A stretch of 62,023 bases of DNA from positions 1-62,023 of the forward strand of contig JAHJVW010000093.1 in assembly GCA_018828585.1 (NCBI GenBank), written 5' to 3'. Below, in pieces: positions 34,020-42,327 of the stretch; positions within the stretch are counted from its first letter, which is position 1; each line of letters starts with the position of its first letter. Under the pieces are notes generated by a model. The model ran no database searches. It was not told the origin of the DNA and saw only the letters and a program-made list of their open reading frames with translations. This DNA comes from Bacteroidota bacterium. Its GTDB lineage: Bacteria > Bacteroidota > Bacteroidia > Sphingobacteriales > Sphingobacteriaceae. Made by a program: the position numbers and the translations under genes.

Positions 34020-35098
34020 TAATGGCTTATTTAAAACTATATAAAAATAAATTATCACACAACTACAAAATGCTCGAGGATTGGTTTTTAGAGAACCATA
34101 TCGAGTGGGGAGTGGTATCTAAATTGTTGTGCGGTAATAAAACCTTTTTAGAAGAATTGGTAAAATTAGGTGTTTCGGAGTTTCATGATACTCGAATTAC
34201 CAACCTGAAAATGGTGAAAAAAGTAGCTCCAAATGCCCAAACTGTATATATTAAACCTCCTGCAAAGCGTAACATTCCCAATGTAATTAGTTATGCGGAT
34301 GCAAGTTTTAATTCAGATTTAACAACTATTCAACTGTTAAGTAAGGAGGCCGAAAAACAAAATAAAATCCATAAAATTATTATCATGGTTGAGATGGGAG
34401 ATTTACGTGAGGGTGTTTTGGGAGATAATTTAACTGATTTTTATGAGCAGGTTTGCAACTTGCCCAACATCAATATCGTAGGTTTAGGGACTAATCTGAA
34501 TTGTTTAAATGGCATCATGCCTTCTGAGGATAAGTTAATTCAACTAAGTCTGTATAAGCAATTAATTGAAACTAAATTCAATATTCACATTCCATGGATT
34601 TCTGGAGGAACAAGTGTCACGCTACCGCTATTGTTAAAAAAACAGTTGCCAAAGCAAATCAATCATTTTAGGGTAGGCGAAGTTTTGTTTTTTGGTTTAG
34701 ATCTATTTACCAACAAAACTATAGGAGGGATGAGCAATGATGTTTTTAGACTCTACACAGAAATCATCGAGTTATATGAAAAACCTAAAGTTCCTAGCGG
34801 AGATCAGGGGTTCAACGTTTCAGGAGAAACACCTGAATATCCGGCCGAAGATTATGGGAAAAACTCCTATCGGGCAATTTTAGATATTGGGCTATTAGAT
34901 TGTAATCCCCAATATTTAATTCCTGATGATGATAAGATTAGCATTATCGAGGCTAGCTCAGATATGTTGGTTTTAGATGTTGACCAAAACCAAGCAGGTT
35001 ATAAAGTGGGTGATCAAATTACCTTTAAACTTAAATACATGGGTGTTTTAGGTATTATGAATTCCAATTATGTTGATAAAGTGGTAGTAGACGAATGA
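34016..35098 (+). CDS. Alanine/ornithine racemase family PLP-dependent protein
   Basis: A 360-residue protein of the YhfX/ornithine racemase group within the Alr N-terminal barrel fold. The putative PLP lysine is in GVVSKLLCGNKTFL, followed by IKPPAKRNIPNV, IIIMVEMGDLREG, VGLGTNLNCLNGIMPSE and WISGGTSVTLPLL, typical of that group. It lacks the full Alr C-terminal domain. The ATG at 34016 overlaps the previous stop; an ATG at 34022 is the alternative start. Two racemase-fold proteins in one operon suggest interconversion of amino acid isomers, with the GNAT and M20 enzymes adding or removing acyl groups. Confidence 0.82.
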   Translation: MIMAYLKLYKNKLSHNYKMLEDWFLENHIEWGVVSKLLCGNKTFLEELVKLGVSEFHDTRITNLKMVKKVAPNAQTVYIKPPAKRNIPNVISYADASFNSDLTTIQLLSKEAEKQNKIHKIIIMVEMGDLREGVLGDNLTDFYEQVCNLPNINIVGLGTNLNCLNGIMPSEDKLIQLSLYKQLIETKFNIHIPWISGGTSVTLPLLLKKQLPKQINHFRVGEVLFFGLDLFTNKTIGGMSNDVFRLYTEIIELYEKPKVPSGDQGFNVSGETPEYPAEDYGKNSYRAILDIGLLDCNPQYLIPDDDKISIIEASSDMLVLDVDQNQAGYKVGDQITFKLKYMGVLGIMNSNYVDKVVVDE

Positions 35099-35197
35099 TT
35101 TTGTAATAAAAAAATCACATTCTCAGTTTAAGAGAAGCAAACTATTTTTTTTTAAATTTATTAACTGAAATAATTTCTCGCTAAACTTATGCCTTAG

Positions 35198-36292
35198 ATG
35201 ATCAAAAAACTATTATTCCTTTTTTTGTTGATTTCTCAACAAATATTTGCTCAAAACCCTAATCAAGGACCTTTGAAGCAAGAATTTACTATAAAAAATT
35301 TTAAAACAGAAAGCGGAATGGTTCTTCCTGAGGCTCATGTTACTTACGGTACCTACGGACATCTAAATGCCAAAAAGGATAATGTGATTCTGCTACCATC
35401 GCATTATATGGCAAAATTACGTGGTTATGAGTGGATTATTGGTCCCGGAAAAGCTTTAGATACTACTAAACTTTTTTTAGTGGCTACCGAGCTTTTTGGA
35501 AATGGAAGATCCTCTTCTCCAAGTAATACGCCCGAACCTCTGCATGGTCCACGTTTTCCTATCATGACCATTAGAGATAATGTAGAAGCAGTGCATCAAT
35601 TACTCACAGAAGTATTTAAAGTGAATCATTTAAAAGCGGTGATCGGTTTTTCTATGGGTGGTCAACAGGCTTTTCAGTGGGCTGTAAGTTATCCTGATTA
35701 CCTAGACGGAATTGTAGCAACTTCCAGCACTGCTAAAACATACGGACATGGAATTGTACGATTAGAAGGGCAAATTGCTGCTTTAACAGCAGATAATGCT
35801 TTCATGAATGGAGATTATAAAACGGAGCCTAAAAAAGGTTTAGAAGCCTTTGCAGTAGTCTGGACGGGCTGGTTATTCTCACAGGAATGGTGGAGAAAAG
35901 AATTATGGAAAGATCCTAGTAATCCTGAGCTAACTTTTGAGCAGGTGTTAAATAATTTCAGAACTAATTTTATTCCTGGAGCCGATGCGAATGATCTCAT
36001 TTTGCAAATGAAAACTTGGGAATCTAATAACGTAGGAAATACCAAAGGTTTTAATGGAGATGTAGAAAAAGCTTTGTCATCAATTAAAGTACCGGTTTTA
36101 TATATGCCCTCCGAGACGGATTTATATTTCCCTTTAGAAGATGCTAAATATGAACAACAATTTATCCCTAAAGTACAATTTGCACCCATTCCTTCTTTAT
36201 GGGGACATCCAGCTGGAGCGGCGCCAAATGCAGAAGATTCAAAATTTTTGAACGAGCATATTTCTAAATTTTTGACTAAAATAGAAAAATGA
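35198..36292 (+). CDS. Exported alpha/beta hydrolase, homoserine O-acetyltransferase-like
   Basis: A 364-residue protein with a signal peptide (FLFLLISQQIFAQN) and an alpha/beta hydrolase fold of the MetX superfamily. The nucleophile Ser is in VIGFSMGGQQAFQWAVSYP, the acid Asp in YMPSETDLYFPLEDA, and the His in SLWGHPAGA. True MetX enzymes are cytoplasmic and use acetyl-CoA; the export signal here argues for a hydrolase on an external ester or peptide. It begins 100 bases after the racemase operon and may be independent. No sulfur or methionine genes are adjacent. Confidence 0.85.
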   Translation: MIKKLLFLFLLISQQIFAQNPNQGPLKQEFTIKNFKTESGMVLPEAHVTYGTYGHLNAKKDNVILLPSHYMAKLRGYEWIIGPGKALDTTKLFLVATELFGNGRSSSPSNTPEPLHGPRFPIMTIRDNVEAVHQLLTEVFKVNHLKAVIGFSMGGQQAFQWAVSYPDYLDGIVATSSTAKTYGHGIVRLEGQIAALTADNAFMNGDYKTEPKKGLEAFAVVWTGWLFSQEWWRKELWKDPSNPELTFEQVLNNFRTNFIPGADANDLILQMKTWESNNVGNTKGFNGDVEKALSSIKVPVLYMPSETDLYFPLEDAKYEQQFIPKVQFAPIPSLWGHPAGAAPNAEDSKFLNEHISKFLTKIEK

Positions 36293-36330
36293 AAATAGCC
36301 GCTTTAAATTTTTAAAGAGGCTCTTTAAAT

Positions 36331-36410
36331 GTACCCAGCGCCGGTCCCGATATTCTTATCGGGACGAACCGGAACAGTTTCTATTGGTGTTTGAGATCAG
36401 GGCGTCTACC
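36331..36410 (-). pseudogene. Degenerate tRNA-Leu copy with palindrome in the T loop
   Basis: On the minus strand this segment matches the intact tRNA-Leu(CAA) at 36774-36853 from the D arm (GGTAGACGC) through the anticodon loop (CTCAAAC), GAAACTGT, CCGGTTCG, and the 3' end CCGGCGCTGGGTA. The 5' acceptor arm is missing, and the T loop is interrupted by a hairpin (TCCCGATA...TATCGGGA). It cannot fold as a tRNA. It lies downstream of the GIY-YIG gene, so that gene is flanked by an intact and a broken copy of the same tRNA. Confidence 0.85.
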
Positions 36411-36437
36411 GCCCCTATAGCTCTATAGGAGTGACTA

Positions 36438-36722
36438 TTATGGATAGCGTTCTATCAGTTTGATAAAGACTTCAGAGTGCTGCTTTAGATTTCGGATATA
36501 CGTTTTACTTTTCATTCCTTTAATATGCTTTTCAATCAATCTGGCTTGTTGGTAAGAAAGGTCATCCTTAAAAAAGAATAAAGTCCAATCCTCAGCTTTA
36601 GCAGTGAAGCTTTTCATGAATTCTTTATTTACATGTTGATCAAAACGATAAGACAAGTCTTTACAACTGCCGATATAAAACCGATTGAGTTGCCTAGAGT
36701 GTAATATGTATACTGATGCCAT
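36438..36722 (-). CDS. GIY-YIG nuclease family protein
   Basis: A 94-residue protein that is one GIY-YIG domain: SVYILHSRQLNRFYIGSCKD carries the YIL...YIG signature, with Arg in LSYRFDQH and the metal-binding Glu in LIEKHIKG. It belongs to the short UPF0213/Slx1-like class, common and often multicopy in Bacteroidetes. It sits just after the terminator of the intact tRNA-Leu and before a degenerate tRNA-Leu copy, both on its strand. This flanking suggests it spreads like a homing endonuclease. No DNA-binding domain is fused. Confidence 0.88.
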   Translation of the reverse strand: MASVYILHSRQLNRFYIGSCKDLSYRFDQHVNKEFMKSFTAKAEDWTLFFFKDDLSYQQARLIEKHIKGMKSKTYIRNLKQHSEVFIKLIERYP

Positions 36723-36740
36723 AAAATTTTATTCTAAAAT

Positions 36741-36770
36741 AAAAAAGCCCCGATAAATCGAGGCTTTTTT
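36741..36770 (-). terminator. Terminator of tRNA-Leu
   Basis: AAAAAAGCC-CGAT pairs with ATCG-GGCTTTTTT with one central mismatch and a two-base loop. It starts four bases after the tRNA 3' end on the minus strand and ends in a T run, as expected for an intrinsic terminator. Confidence 0.85.
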
Positions 36771-36773
36771 ATG

Positions 36774-36853
36774 TACCCAGCGCCGGAATCGAACCGGCAC
36801 AGTTTCCTATCGGTGTTTGAGACCGACGCGTCTACCAGTTCCGCCAGCTGGGC
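36774..36853 (-). tRNA. tRNA-Leu(CAA)
   Basis: The minus strand folds as a complete 80-base tRNA: acceptor GCCCAGC/GCTGGGT with discriminator A, D arm GGCGGAACTGGTAGACGC, anticodon stem TCGGT/ACCGA with loop CTCAAAC (anticodon CAA at plus-strand 36817-36819), an 11-base variable region, and T arm GCCGG TTCGATT CCGGC. CCA is not encoded. The anticodon reads UUG leucine codons. A terminator and a GIY-YIG gene follow. Confidence 0.95.
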
Positions 36854-36874
36854 ATTTCGTTGTAGACATTTGTT

Positions 36875-37408
36875 TTACAAGCGGGTTGCAAACTTATTAA
36901 TTGATTCCCGTATTCGCAACAAATATTTTTTTCTATACCAAATATCTTTGATTTTTAGTAACAAAGCTTTCTGATCTTGTTCAGCAAGTTGCTCAAACTT
37001 TTTTACAGCTTCTTGAAATTCAGCGTTTAAACTTTTATCAAAATCATCAACGTCAGTTAGAACTTTTTTAGCCTGCTCCTCATCTTCTTCCATTTCCAAC
37101 TCCATAATGGCTTCATTTACGTCCATCATTTCCATTAAAAAATCTTGCGGAAGTACATATTTCTCTCCTTCAGTCAATACTTCTTTTAAAGTTAAGATAT
37201 AAGGCAGTAATTTATCTATATGTGATAAAGTTTGGAATGCTTTATTATTTAGGGTAGATAAACCTAGAATCTCCTGCTGCTTCTCTTCCGATTCTGTAAC
37301 GAAGAAATCAGGATGATACGCTTTACTTAGCGCATAGAATTTCTTTTTCACCAAAGCTTGATCTGGCTGAAAAGAAAGTGGAATATCGTAAAACTCGAAG
37401 TAATCCAT
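36875..37408 (-). CDS. hscB: Fe-S cluster co-chaperone HscB (J-domain)
   Basis: A 177-residue J-domain protein. The N-terminal J domain carries YHPD (HPD at 32-34) in KKKFYALSKAYHPDFF, and the C-terminal three-helix part (about 85-170, EFQEAVKKFEQLAEQDQKAL) fits HscB. It stimulates HscA during iron-sulfur cluster transfer from IscU. Here it is not in an isc operon but lies between a tRNA gene and rseP, which is not unusual in Bacteroidetes. Confidence 0.85.
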   Translation of the reverse strand: MDYFEFYDIPLSFQPDQALVKKKFYALSKAYHPDFFVTESEEKQQEILGLSTLNNKAFQTLSHIDKLLPYILTLKEVLTEGEKYVLPQDFLMEMMDVNEAIMELEMEEDEEQAKKVLTDVDDFDKSLNAEFQEAVKKFEQLAEQDQKALLLKIKDIWYRKKYLLRIRESINKFATRL

Positions 37409-37409
37409 T

Positions 37410-37494
37410 TTATCAGTTGGGAGTTTTGAGTTATGAGCAGGGAGTTAAAAGTTGAGCGTATTCAAAACTCTGAACTTTTAACTCTCAACTCCAA
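37410..37494. repeat. Low-complexity inverted repeat of the AACTNNNAACT family
   Basis: GGGAGTTTTGAGTTATGAG and GGGAGTTAAAAGTTGAG on one side face AACTTTTAACTCTCAACTCC on the other. The arms pair over most of their length. It fills the gap between rseP and hscB, and belongs to the same repeat family as 12419-12452. Confidence 0.65.
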
Positions 37495-37495
37495 A

Positions 37496-38821
37496 CTACT
37501 TTGTAAATGCTTTAAAGATATCGTTACCTAAAACGAAAACCATCAGTGTAGCTAAAAGTACAAAACCTACAATTTGAGCTCTTTCCATAAACTTATCGCT
37601 CAAAGGTTTACCTTTTATCATTTCTATCAATAAGAAAACGGAGTGACCGCCGTCTAAGGCTGGTATGGGTAATAAATTCATTAATGCCAATGCCATAGAA
37701 AGTAAACCTGTGATACTCCAAAATTTAATCCAATCCCAAGTTCCTCCGTACAGTTTTCTGGCAATTTCAACGGGCCCAGAGAACGCTTTATTTGCTTTTA
37801 CTTCTCCTTTTACAACTTTGGTTAAACCTTTTGCATTATCAGTTAGAGAACCCCAAGCTTTGGAAGCTCCTTCGGGCAAGGCAGCTATAAGGCTAAATTT
37901 TTGAGTTTCGGTTACTAAACCAGAAATATCAAAAACTAAACCTATAGCACCTTGATTAGAAACCTTTACAGGAATTTCTAATTGCTCATTATTTCTTAAT
38001 ATAGAAAGGGTAACTTCTTTGTTTTTTGATTCGCTGATGAGTGGTTTCATTTGATCGCTATAAATAGCTTCTTTACCGTTCACAGCCAAAATTTCATCTC
38101 CTTCTTTTAAGCCGGCTTTGTCTGCTAAACCGCCTTTGTTAACTTCTCCTATTTTTGATTTAATCCGAGGAGTAACGAACTCATCAATACCATAATCAGA
38201 AACTGCATTTAAAATATTAGCAGGAACAGCAACTTGTTTTTCCTCTCCATTTCTCATTACCGTTAAAGTAGAGTTTCCCATTAAAACATCTGAGCTTCTT
38301 AGATCGTCAAAACGCTCAAGAGGCTTTCCATTTATAGCAACTACTTTATCACCAGCTTGTAAGCCAATTTGCTGACCAACAATTCCAGGCGAAATGCCAT
38401 ATCTTAACTGATCATTAGGTACGTAAGTCTCTCCGTATTTGAAGGTTAACATCCAGAAAATAAAAATTCCTAGAATCACATTTACAGTGACACCAGCTAA
38501 CATGACAATTAAGCGTTGCCAAGCTGGTTTAGCTCTAAATTCCCAAGGTTGTATAGGTTGTTCTAAGGCTTCTGTATCCATAGACTCATCTATCATTCCT
38601 GCAATTTTCACATATCCGCCTAAGGGCAACCAACCAATTCCATATTCACAGTCTTTATATTTTATGCTAAATAATTTAAATCCCCACGCATCAAAAAACA
38701 AGTAGAATTTCTCTACTTTAATTCCGAAGGCTCTAGCGGCTAAATAATGCCCCAATTCATGTAAAACAATTAAAATAGATAAACCCAATAACATTTGGGC
38801 AATCATTACCAATACATCCAT
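37496..38821 (-). CDS. rseP: RIP metalloprotease RseP (site-2 protease family)
   Basis: A 441-residue intramembrane zinc protease. Zinc ligands are HELGH at 21-25 in the first transmembrane helix and the C-terminal NLLPIPALDGGHSVFLL. Two PDZ-like regions lie between (around GISPGIVGQQIGLQAGDKVVAINGKPLE and KGGLADKAGLKEGDEILAVNGKE). In other bacteria it cleaves anti-sigma factors or signal peptide remnants. It sits 29 bases downstream of dxr on the same strand, a pairing common in bacteria. Confidence 0.93.
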   Translation of the reverse strand: MDVLVMIAQMLLGLSILIVLHELGHYLAARAFGIKVEKFYLFFDAWGFKLFSIKYKDCEYGIGWLPLGGYVKIAGMIDESMDTEALEQPIQPWEFRAKPAWQRLIVMLAGVTVNVILGIFIFWMLTFKYGETYVPNDQLRYGISPGIVGQQIGLQAGDKVVAINGKPLERFDDLRSSDVLMGNSTLTVMRNGEEKQVAVPANILNAVSDYGIDEFVTPRIKSKIGEVNKGGLADKAGLKEGDEILAVNGKEAIYSDQMKPLISESKNKEVTLSILRNNEQLEIPVKVSNQGAIGLVFDISGLVTETQKFSLIAALPEGASKAWGSLTDNAKGLTKVVKGEVKANKAFSGPVEIARKLYGGTWDWIKFWSITGLLSMALALMNLLPIPALDGGHSVFLLIEMIKGKPLSDKFMERAQIVGFVLLATLMVFVLGNDIFKAFTK

Positions 38822-38850
38822 TTATTCTTTTTTATTTTTAGATATTACGT

Positions 38851-40011
38851 TTATATACTTGTTACTAATTCTTTTGCGAAAATTCTAGTTTGATTGTCAG
38901 ATTCAAAATAGTCGCTCAAAACAGGTTGAGCAATAAAATCTAACTTCGCCATACATGTTTCTATCACTTCGCTCATCTGCAAAAATCCTATTCGCTCTTT
39001 CAAAAACTCAGCCACCACTACTTCATTTGCCGCATTGACAATACATGGCATGTTTCCACCTTTATTCAACGCCTCAAAAGCCAAAGCTAAGTTTCTAAAT
39101 GTTTTGGTATCGGCTTGTTCAAAAGTGAGCTGCGGATAATCTAAAAAGTTAAATCTTTTGAAATTATTTTGAGTCCTATCGGGATAAGAAAGTGCATACT
39201 GAATAGGCAATTTCATATCAGGAAGGCCCATTTGTGCCTTCATTGATCCATCCTGAAACTGAACGATGGAATGGATAATAGATTGTGGGTGAATGATGAC
39301 ATCAATCTGATCTACACTTAAATCAAACAACCACTTGGCTTCTATCACTTCCAGCCCTTTATTCATTAAAGTTGCCGAGTCGATGGTGATTTTTGCACCC
39401 ATTATCCAGTTGGGGTGTTTTAATGCTTGCTGATGAGTAACCTCTGATAAAAAGCTGATATCTTTACCCCTAAATGGTCCTCCAGATGCTGTTAGGTATA
39501 TTTTTTCTATTGGAGCAATCTCACCAACTAAACATTGAAAAATAGCCGAATGCTCGGAATCTACTGGTAAAATTTTGACCTGATTTTGCTTTGCAAGCTC
39601 GGTAACCAGTTCGCCAGCTACCACTAAAGTTTCTTTATTGGCTAAGGCGATGTCTTTGCCTGCCTTTATGGCAGCTAGGGTTGGCTTTAAACCAGCAAAA
39701 CCTACTAATGCGGTTAAAACGAGATCGACCTCAGGAAGGGCAACCACTTCGCATAAAGCTTCCATTCCAGATTTTACAGAAATAGGCGTTTGATGTAAAG
39801 CTTCTTTTAATTTTTGATAAAGAGTTTCGTCTCCAATCACAACTTCATCTGGCTGAAAAGACAAAGCTTGCTCAATCAATAATTCTACATTAGATTGTGC
39901 AGTTAAAACTTTTACTTTAAAAAGTTGAGGGTGGGATTTTATAACTTCTAATGCTTGCGTTCCAATACTCCCTGTCGAACCTAAAATGGCTATATACTTA
40001 ATCTGCTGCAA
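38851..40011 (-). CDS. dxr: 1-deoxy-D-xylulose-5-phosphate reductoisomerase
   Basis: A 386-residue enzyme of the MEP isoprenoid pathway. The NADPH site is AILGSTGSIGTQALEVI, followed by ALANKETLVVAGELV, PVDSEHSAIFQCL, the flexible-loop motif TASGGPFRGK, HPNWIMGAKITIDSATLMNKGLEVIEA (metal-binding), and IHPQSIIHSIVQF. Length is typical. It appears to be cotranscribed with rseP downstream and GH3 upstream (15-base gap). Confidence 0.96.
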   Translation of the reverse strand: MQQIKYIAILGSTGSIGTQALEVIKSHPQLFKVKVLTAQSNVELLIEQALSFQPDEVVIGDETLYQKLKEALHQTPISVKSGMEALCEVVALPEVDLVLTALVGFAGLKPTLAAIKAGKDIALANKETLVVAGELVTELAKQNQVKILPVDSEHSAIFQCLVGEIAPIEKIYLTASGGPFRGKDISFLSEVTHQQALKHPNWIMGAKITIDSATLMNKGLEVIEAKWLFDLSVDQIDVIIHPQSIIHSIVQFQDGSMKAQMGLPDMKLPIQYALSYPDRTQNNFKRFNFLDYPQLTFEQADTKTFRNLALAFEALNKGGNMPCIVNAANEVVVAEFLKERIGFLQMSEVIETCMAKLDFIAQPVLSDYFESDNQTRIFAKELVTSI

Positions 40012-40026
40012 GTTTATTTTTTATAA

Positions 40027-41526
40027 TTAATTGATATAAGGTTTTAATTGATCAGCCAAAATTCTGTCATTGGCTAAACGTGGTACTTTATTTTGACCTC
40101 CTAATTTCCCGTTTGCTCTCATCAAATTAATGAAGGTGTTTGGTTTTAAAGACCTAATGACTAAAGGTTGCAAAATCTTTCCAGTAATCAAATCCAGATA
40201 ATAAATATTCTTCTGTTGTAATGCTAAATCTACTTTAGCGGCAAATTGTTTTAAATCTTTGGGCTCTTTCTGAAATTCGATAAACCATTCGTGATAAGGA
40301 AGTTCATCTTTTTCTGGGTTTACTTGTGGTGCAACCGTAAATTCAGTGATTTCTAAATTTTCTGCGTTTGCAACATTCATAAGTGCTTCCTCAACTTCTT
40401 CGCCAATTACATGCTCTCCAAACGCCGAAATATAGTGTTTTATTCTGCCTGTAACTAATATTTTATAAGGGTTTTTAGAGACAAATTTTACCGTGTCGCC
40501 TAAAGAATATCCCCATAAACCAGCATTGGAACTTAAAATAAGTGCATAATTTTTATTGAGCTCAATTTCACCTAAAGATAAGCGAGTTGGGTGGTCATTA
40601 AAAAACTGTTCAGCAGGGATAAACTCATAAAATATTCCAGCATCTGCTAAAAGCAATAAAGATTTATCTTTTTGGCTGTCCTGAAAAGCGATGAATCCTT
40701 CAGATGCAGGATAAGTTTCAATACTATCAATTTTAAAACCTACGCTGTCCTCAATTCTTGCCCGGTAAGGCTCATAATTTACACCGCCGTAAACAAAGAG
40801 TTTGAAATTAGGGAAAACTTCGCTGATGTTTTTCTTTCCTGTTTTAGCAATTAATCGATCGAAATACATTTGGCACCAAGGTGGAATACCTGATATTAAG
40901 CGCATATCCGCTTTTAATGTTTCATCCACAATTGCCTCAACTTTTTGCTCCCAATCGTTCATGCAATTGACTTCGTAACTGGGTAGTCTATTTTTTTGTA
41001 GATAAGAAGGGACATGATGAGCAACAATTCCAGAAAGCCTGCCAAAAGAAATCCCCGCTTTTTTTTCAAGTTTTGGACTACCTTGTAAGAAAATTAATTT
41101 ACCGTCTAAAAAATCGGCTTTGCCAGTTTCATGAATATAACAAAGCAAAGCATTTTTGGCTGCTTTTATATGCTCGGGCATCGACGCTTTAGAGATTGGA
41201 ATATATTTTACACCAGAAGTAGTGCCTGATGTTTTAGCAAAGTATTGCGGTTTACCTGGCCAAAGAATGTTTTCCTTTCCTTTGGTCATTCTATCTATAT
41301 AAGGTCTTAAATCTTCATAATCATGAACGGGTACACGAGTCTTAAAATCCAAATAAGAATGAATGGTATCGAAATGATGATCTTTGCCAAAAGCCGTATT
41401 TTTAGCAGAATGGATTAAATTTTTTAGAATTTTATCCTGAGCTTCAACAGCATTGCTTTTCCATTTAGCCATATTTTTAACGGCAATTTGGGCAACAATT
41501 TTACTCAGAAATACTTTAATCCCCAT
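40027..41526 (-). CDS. GH3 family acyl-adenylate synthetase-like protein
   Basis: A 499-residue protein of the GH3 (auxin-responsive promoter) family, an acyl-acid amido synthetase branch of the ANL superfamily. Motifs include FAKTSGTTSGVKYIPIS (the ATP-binding P-loop-like motif), ISGIPPWCQMYFDRL, YPASEGFIAFQ, and the hinge region VTGRIKHYISAFGEHVIGEEVEEAL. Plant members join amino acids to hormones; bacterial substrates are mostly unknown. It follows the membrane protein gene at 41531 by four bases and precedes dxr, so one operon is likely. Confidence 0.88.
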   Translation of the reverse strand: MGIKVFLSKIVAQIAVKNMAKWKSNAVEAQDKILKNLIHSAKNTAFGKDHHFDTIHSYLDFKTRVPVHDYEDLRPYIDRMTKGKENILWPGKPQYFAKTSGTTSGVKYIPISKASMPEHIKAAKNALLCYIHETGKADFLDGKLIFLQGSPKLEKKAGISFGRLSGIVAHHVPSYLQKNRLPSYEVNCMNDWEQKVEAIVDETLKADMRLISGIPPWCQMYFDRLIAKTGKKNISEVFPNFKLFVYGGVNYEPYRARIEDSVGFKIDSIETYPASEGFIAFQDSQKDKSLLLLADAGIFYEFIPAEQFFNDHPTRLSLGEIELNKNYALILSSNAGLWGYSLGDTVKFVSKNPYKILVTGRIKHYISAFGEHVIGEEVEEALMNVANAENLEITEFTVAPQVNPEKDELPYHEWFIEFQKEPKDLKQFAAKVDLALQQKNIYYLDLITGKILQPLVIRSLKPNTFINLMRANGKLGGQNKVPRLANDRILADQLKPYIN

Positions 41527-41530
41527 TCAG

Positions 41531-42292
41531 TTACGATGTGCTTTCTTCTTCTTGTTGTTCTTCCGGGTGCTCGCTTATATAGTTGTTTACCAATTGACGA
41601 TAAGTGACTACCAGAATCACATTTGTAAAAGGATAGGTTACCACAATGCCAATTCCCAAAGCCAAGAAACCCAAAGCAATAAAGCCAATTACAATAGCGA
41701 AAACAGTAATAATTTTTAGTAAATTATCTTGTGTAAGTACTTTGCTTTGTCTGATGGATTCAAACGCAGAAGAGTCATCATCGACTATAAAACATGGAAA
41801 AAACATGAATCGCATACTAATGGTTAAAACCAATAAAAATGCGATGGAAGCTGCAATTCCAAAATATAATTCATTTGTTTTGATTACGTTTATGAAATCG
41901 GCAAATGAAGGTACTTTAAGAAGTTGAGCATATATCAACGTCAAAGTAGTCACGATAAGGCCCAATAATAAACTTAAGCTAATGAAGCTTGAGATATTTT
42001 TCCATGAAGGAATTACATGATTAAAGGCTACTTCTTCATCTTCAAAGTCAATTAATCTGAAAATTAATTTATAGAAACCTAAAGTCGCAATGCTATTCAC
42101 AATAAGTAAGGTAAATAAGCCTATCATGTTTATAAAAACATTTTGGATGCTCATGATGAAGGCTGAGGAAATTTGAACCATCACTAAAGCGATAATTGCA
42201 ATCACCGAGTACCCCAAGATTACCCAAATATTCTTTTTGGTGATATCCCAAGAGGTTTCTAAAATATTTAATACTGAAAAGGATTTATCCAT
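41531..42292 (-). CDS. Multi-pass membrane protein, unknown function
   Basis: A 253-residue protein with about six transmembrane helices and a short acidic tail (PEEQQEEESTS). A middle stretch, MRFMFFPCFIVDDDSSAFESIRQSK, resembles the conserved loop of membrane proteins related to the GDPD membrane domain/DUF975 group. No catalytic residues are recognisable. It ends four bases before the GH3 gene. Confidence 0.65.
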   Translation of the reverse strand: MDKSFSVLNILETSWDITKKNIWVILGYSVIAIIALVMVQISSAFIMSIQNVFINMIGLFTLLIVNSIATLGFYKLIFRLIDFEDEEVAFNHVIPSWKNISSFISLSLLLGLIVTTLTLIYAQLLKVPSFADFINVIKTNELYFGIAASIAFLLVLTISMRFMFFPCFIVDDDSSAFESIRQSKVLTQDNLLKIITVFAIVIGFIALGFLALGIGIVVTYPFTNVILVVTYRQLVNNYISEHPEEQQEEESTS

Positions 42293-42327
42293 TTTTTAAT
42301 ATAAAAAAAAGCGTTGAAAGAGTGTTG

